The notes beneath the pieces are model-generated. The model made no database searches and was not told where the DNA came from. It worked only from the letters and a program-made list of their open reading frames with translations. Made by a program: the position numbers and the translations under genes. 64,000 bases of DNA from Blastomussa wellsi (lineage: Eukaryota; Cnidaria; Anthozoa; Scleractinia; Plerogyridae): positions 24,560,555 through 24,624,554 of the forward strand of contig OX393564.1 of NCBI GenBank assembly GCA_947652115.1, in the 5' to 3' direction. Below, piece after piece: positions 60,101 to 64,000 of the stretch (its first letter is position 1; each line of letters begins with the position of its first letter).

Positions 60101-62305
60101 GTGTTCCACATTTGAGTCCTGGCTGAACCATATTGTGTTCTTGGGCAAGACACTTAACTCTCGTAGTGACCCTCTTCACCAAGTGTATAAATGAATACCT
60201 GGGGGGAGGGGTTGAACCCTGTGACGGACTAGCATTCAATCTAGGGGAAGGGGGGGGGGGGGTAAAAATACACTAAATTTCTTCATGGTAAGGAAACCGG
60301 GATGAGTTCCGCCTAATGTGTTGGCTCATACACCAGACTTTATACTGATCAGGCTGCTTACCTCAATGTGACTTGGGCCGAGGAGCCATGGCTGATGTGC
60401 CAAAAGTTTGTTGATTTCACAAAGTGCTCGTAATTTTGCTGGAATATAATCAAGACCTTGAAGCCAAGTTTTGTCTCCTTGTTGCTTAAGAAACTCTATC
60501 TCATACAACTGAACCTACAAATATATGAAATGAAAGTTCTAATTTGCACTCTAAGTTCAGTAACATTTGGTTACAAAAAAAAAGAACATTTTTCAGCGGT
60601 ATACATTAAGTTGCCAATTTATAAATAGAACTTATGGAAGCATAATTTACAAAATTATAAGACCAATTGTTTGAGACATACCAAATAACAGCATCGATGC
60701 CTACTTGCACCCTAGAAAACAAAAACAAAATAAAAAGATCATACTTAACAAATAGTCCAATTTACGTTTGGCCAGGGTTTGTTTATGTTTTGAATAAGTC
60801 ACTCACAGGGAATCAGAAGTTGTTTACAACTGTTTAGAGTGCCGTCAGTAAGAGCCGGCTCCTGCTGGAGCTCCGGCAGATACTCTCTCTTGAATTGGGG
60901 GCTATTTTCCCTGCCTTAACGTGCAATTGACAAATAAAAAGGAGCTGGCAATTCACCTCAATTTAATGGCCAGTTACCCATTTAATTGTTCCAGCAGGTG
61001 TTAACATTATCCAGCCATCTGCTTCAAATCTTACTGAAAGCACTGTTGTACCAGTTTTCTAGGGAATAACTTAACCCTGTCTTACACAGTCAGTAAACAC
61101 ACACCAATCATAATAAGACTTTTAGTATGACCATATAATTTGGTTTTATCAACTGGGTTGATAATGTCAATTGGCCACCGTAAAGAGATTCAATTGCTGA
61201 CGTTTCGAGCGTGAGCCCTTCGTCGGAGGATTCGCTCCGACGAAGGGCTAACGCTCGAAACGTCAGCAATTGAATCTCTTTACGGTGGCCAATTGACATT
61301 ATCAACCCAGTTTATAAAACCAAATTATATTGTTATACTTCCCACCGACGCAGCACCACAGTTTCTGTAGAAACTTACCCCCTCTATTCATTTTAGTATG
61401 ACCAACTTTGTAATCCATACCCACCCCAATAAAGGTCATTTGAGGGGAAGGTGGGGCGTAAGAAGACAAAACTTTTAAGGGAAAATAATATATAGCAGGG
61501 CCGCTGCAGTGGAGGTCCTATGCTCCAGTCAGAGCAATCAGGATTAAGTCTATACATAGGATTTAGCCAAGCCTAAAAGCAGAGCTCCATGTTTTTTCTG
61601 CCTGTTGTTAACAATTTGTGAAAATAATTGAGCTTGTGATCCATTGAAAACATTGACAGGTCAGCAGTCAACTTCTAAAACACACGAGACCTCTACGAGC
61701 TCTACACCTGAGCCCATGATAGGGTAATGTGGCACTGGTCAGCAGATACCTTGTTTTGGCAGCTGTCAATTGATAATAAAATGATGCAGGCTAAAGTTAA
61801 CCATGATGTTAGCCAAGTCCTATTTCTTGAGTATGGGTCTCCCCTCCCCTAGAGTCTGCACAGGAGTATAGTCAACCATGCAGTTACATGACAACCAAAT
61901 TCTCTTGGCTTATGGGTTTCCATTATTTCAACCCATGGTGGTTTGTAAGTGCACTTCGCACACTGGAGCTCTGCTACGAACCTGAACTGGACATTCCAGG
62001 TGGAGGGGGGTCAAAATGAAAAACAAACATCCACGGGGGAGGTATGGATATATTTTTCTGGAGCCTGCAATTTACCAGTAAAAATTTGAAACATCCTGTC
62101 TCACCATTATAGCAATGTAACACCTCCAATCAAATGGCAAAGACCCTTCTCCTTTAAACATAAAGTATTCAGCCCTTAGAAAGCACTCCAAGTACTGGGG
62201 GTGAAACGCAATAAGGGATGTTACATTTGATACACGTCCACTCAAGAGAAAAGACTCCACAAGCAAACCAAGGACCTGTTCATCATCAGTATCCATCGCT
62301 GGAAC
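56111..62305 (-). CDS. SESN: Sestrin, 9 exons, N-terminal exon(s) not found
   Basis: Exons: 62305-62105, 60711-60682, 60514-60362, 59785-59443, 58838-58586, 58251-58146, 56779-56735, 56483-56409, 56197-56111. Phases agree throughout and give 430 residues, against about 480-550 in human sestrins, so roughly 50-100 N-terminal residues are missing. The first exon seen starts in frame after an acceptor, so the initiator lies further upstream. Diagnostic blocks: LIAFHPQYLECFLRAEYF, RHRCCYL (peroxidase-like Cys), LLAHQPWLLGPSHIE, FVYGCGITPE, DGGHTYKPPS, DISTFRVQDYSWEEHGFSL, INRLYPDMGQMLDDKF, WNYIHLVFGI and the terminus LYALRAIMKYMT. Role in the family: stress-induced inhibitor of TORC1 through GATOR2, leucine sensing in vertebrates, and antioxidant function. 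One exon is only 30 bp. AATAAA (minus) occurs at 55833-55838. Confidence 0.95.
57078..57400 (-). repeat. tRNA-derived SINE with (TTA)n tail
   Basis: On the minus strand the head has A-box gtggcctagtggtcagggcg, a tRNA-like anticodon arm (ggacttgtaatcagg) and B-box ggtttgagtcc. The body runs to a (TTA)n/(ATA)n microsatellite at 57078-57132, the usual SINE tail. It lies in a sestrin intron. Confidence 0.7.
57790..57944. mobile_element. GAGCACTG-type short inverted-repeat element
   Basis: Ends CAGTGCTCAAAATTA and the inverse TAATTTCGAGCACTG, 155 bp. TCATTA directly abuts both ends as a possible 6-bp duplication. Internal gggcaaccagccc...ctggttgcccg hairpin. It lies in a sestrin intron. Confidence 0.65.
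58889..59059. mobile_element. 171-bp hAT-like MITE in a sestrin intron
   Basis: Left CAGGGATGTAGCTAAG and inverse right CAGTGATGTAGCTAAG. Flanks gtcatgca / ctcatgca are 7 of 8 identical. Internal aagccgg words repeat. Confidence 0.7.
59165..59421. mobile_element. MITE rich in TTCAAGGAC words in a sestrin intron
   Basis: Ends ggttcatacagacct and inverse ggttcacacaggcct. The interior repeats ttttcaaggact about six times. No clear target-site duplication. Confidence 0.6.
60065..60330 (+). repeat. SINE-family copy B with tRNA-like head
   Basis: Starts with a tRNA-like region (gcggcctaatacctagta ... catttgagtcctggctga, A- and B-box like), followed by the same body as the copy at 826-1035 (tgtgttcttgggcaagacac, ggactagcat) and a poly-G tract. 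It lies in a sestrin intron. Confidence 0.7.
61133..61390. mobile_element. Penelope-type terminal-repeat palindrome with 13-bp target-site duplication
   Basis: A nearly perfect inverted repeat with arms of about 97 bp and a 6-nt loop (gattcg), followed by the unit ending tagaaacttaccccctct. TTTTAGTATGACC is present at 61120-61132 and 61391-61403 as a perfect direct duplication. It is the same family as the insertion at 13039-14047. Each arm holds a hammerhead-like core (GACGAAGGGC ... GCTCGAAAC). It lies in a sestrin intron. Confidence 0.75.
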
Positions 62306-62735
62306 CTGCAAAATGCAAAAGAATGTGTTTACTTAGTCTGACATCTATAACAGGTCTGTTTGATCAGAATAGATGACAGGCATGGTTTCCTAATGGCTAG
62401 TATATAGTCATACAGTCTGTAGTCTGTTTTTTATGCTAATTCGAGAACAATAAGGGACAAGGGAGTGTTTTCTACATTTCTGAAACAACTGCCAAACACA
62501 GTTCATTTATTGACAAAAAAGTTTCCAGATTTTTAATTGAAATACAGTGGAATCCAGAATTCCTGAACCTCCTGGTAACTCAACCCAAAATCTTTTCCCT
62601 TGGATTTACTTCACTTTATCAGTTGGGGAAACATGTGCCAGTTTATGACAAAATATTGTCCACGAGACAGGATTGAGTCCACAGTGACTGCCCCTGAAGT
62701 TGCTCTGAGACACATGTGGCATGTTTGCTCACACA

Positions 62736-63007
62736 ATAGTCCAGTTTTGAGATAACCAAGACCACTGAATAAAACGACTAAAGGCGCATCTATACTGTGT
62801 TAGTCTTGACCTGAAGTAAAATATTTGCAAATACCTAGTGCTAAGAACATGAAATTTTAACAACTTAGTGCATTGTTTCACCTCTTGCTTAAGCACTTTG
62901 CTGCTGGTATTTGTGAATATTTTTCTTCAGGTTAGGCTAATACTGTATAGCTGAGTATTTCACCTTTTTTTTTGTTCAGGGGTCTTGGTTACTCAAAACT
63001 GGACTAT
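62736..63007. mobile_element. 272-bp inverted-repeat element upstream of the sestrin exons
   Basis: atagtccagttttgagataa and its near-exact inverse form the ends, continuing through ccaagacc, then inner arms cctgaagtaaaatatttgca and inverse. It interrupts an older repeat whose two halves (62670-62735, 63008-63095) match 50946-51110. Confidence 0.7.
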
Positions 63008-63095
63008 TAGCAAGTGCTCACGCTGAGTTTTGATTAGATAATAAGTTAGAAACGCACAAGTGTCTGAACAAAGATTTCCCAAAATTGAAACTTGT

Positions 63096-64000
63096 TCTCC
63101 CTTATGAAGATTTAGGATTTCATTGCATTACCATAAATATACACTATACACTAATAGCATAAGCAACCAGGAGGACGCAAATTCAAAATATACCACAGAC
63201 ACTGTATTTCACCTTTGTGGCATCTGCTCTGTTAGTGTATACAAAATAATGATTATTGACAGAACAGAACTTTAATTTGCTGAGAATCCATCAATCACCT
63301 CTATCCAACAAACAAAATGGCATGACTAGATGGCCACAAATTTCTCAATGCTAAGGGTTTCACAGTGACTTGCTAGTCTAAACACACTACAAAAGGAAAC
63401 AGAAACGCCTTGGAATCCTTAGATAAACAAGAACCAAATGCACGGTCCGAATAAATAAATCAATTTACATACAAATGATGATAATAATTAATGAGTATGA
63501 TAATTTTAGTTGCTTGTGACATGACATTAAAAAAAGTTTTCATCCACACCATATGAAATTTCAAATATAGAGTAGACTGATTGACATATAGAATACTTTG
63601 TAGCTTTCTGTAAGATTGTAATCAGTGATGTTCGAAGCATGCAAGACTAAGCTTATATTGCAAGCCCGTTACGAAACTCAAAGGACATACCATATTTTGT
63701 TACAACGAATGAAACTGTGATTAATCCATTTTCAATGTGTGGTTGCGGAATACTTAGATACCTCTGAAAGTATAAATCACCTCGCCAACAATGGCCTCAA
63801 CAAGACAGCAAATCAAGAAAAGCACAATAGAATATCTTCAACGAGATAAAAGGTCCTAAAACATCAAAACTAGCTAGGTTAGCTTAAATTAAAATAATTA
63901 ATGTAGAAAACCACTTCGAATTCCTTTCAAGCGATCAAAGTGGATTTATTCAAAACCATTATCACATTTTAGCAGCAAAATACAGCAAGGTTTTTAATAC
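63096..64000. other. Upstream of the sestrin exons; no first exon recognised
   Basis: No minus-strand exon with an ATG and a phase-0 donor that would continue into 62305 was found. A 22-codon plus-strand frame at about 63791-63859 (MASTRQQIKKSTIEYLQRDK) has a fair start context, but nothing supports it as a gene. Confidence 0.4.

Noticed and set aside
1..64000. CRISPR array, phage, bacterial operon or defence system
   Set aside because: No regularly spaced direct repeats with unique spacers and no prokaryotic gene organisation; every recognisable gene is spliced and of animal type.

Overview
The window is anthozoan-type animal DNA, most likely from a stony coral. It is AT-rich, has spliced genes with GT-AG introns, and holds many short palindromic transposons, tRNA-derived SINEs and Penelope-like retroelement remains. 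The gene set also fits: FAAH-like amidase, ABCB7, NUS1, COQ3, a PAN/EGF/olfactomedin secreted protein and a sestrin. Species cannot be fixed from the sequence alone. Two 200-N blocks (9153-9352, 52221-52420) are assembly gaps.

Layout. 3630-7783 (-): two-exon fatty-acid amide hydrolase. 7784-17516: about 10 kb with no convincing gene, many repeats and a fold-back Penelope-like insertion with a target-site duplication. 17517-30443 (-): complete 14-exon ABCB7 (mitochondrial ABC exporter). 31231-34875 (+): complete 5-exon NUS1, head to head with ABCB7 across 787 bp. 35672-39996 (-): complete 5-exon COQ3, convergent with NUS1; an orphan terminal-exon-like segment lies in its last intron. 39997-47451: repeat-rich intergenic DNA. 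47452-51397 (+): secreted protein with signal peptide, PAN, fibrinogen-like stub, two EGF domains and an olfactomedin domain; it is truncated at a pentanucleotide satellite and gap, and carries an in-frame TAG at the start of exon 2. 52421-56110: repeats. 56111-62305 (-): nine exons of a sestrin whose N-terminal exon(s) were not found.

Splice junctions were worked out by hand, checking GT/AG and codon phase at each one. ABCB7, NUS1, COQ3 and FAAH give uninterrupted frames from ATG to stop (705, 247, 298 and 547 residues). The genes do not form one pathway. ABCB7, COQ3 and NUS1 serve mitochondrial iron-sulfur export, ubiquinone synthesis and dolichol synthesis; sestrin is a nutrient and oxidative-stress regulator of TORC1. 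From memory, human COQ3, SESN1 and NUS1 all lie on chromosome 6q and FAAH2 and ABCB7 on X, so the block may keep ancestral macrosynteny.

Most other structure is transposon-derived. Several short elements have visible terminal inverted repeats and target-site duplications of 8, 9 or 12-14 bp, and several are nested. I found no CRISPR array, operon or bacterial system.
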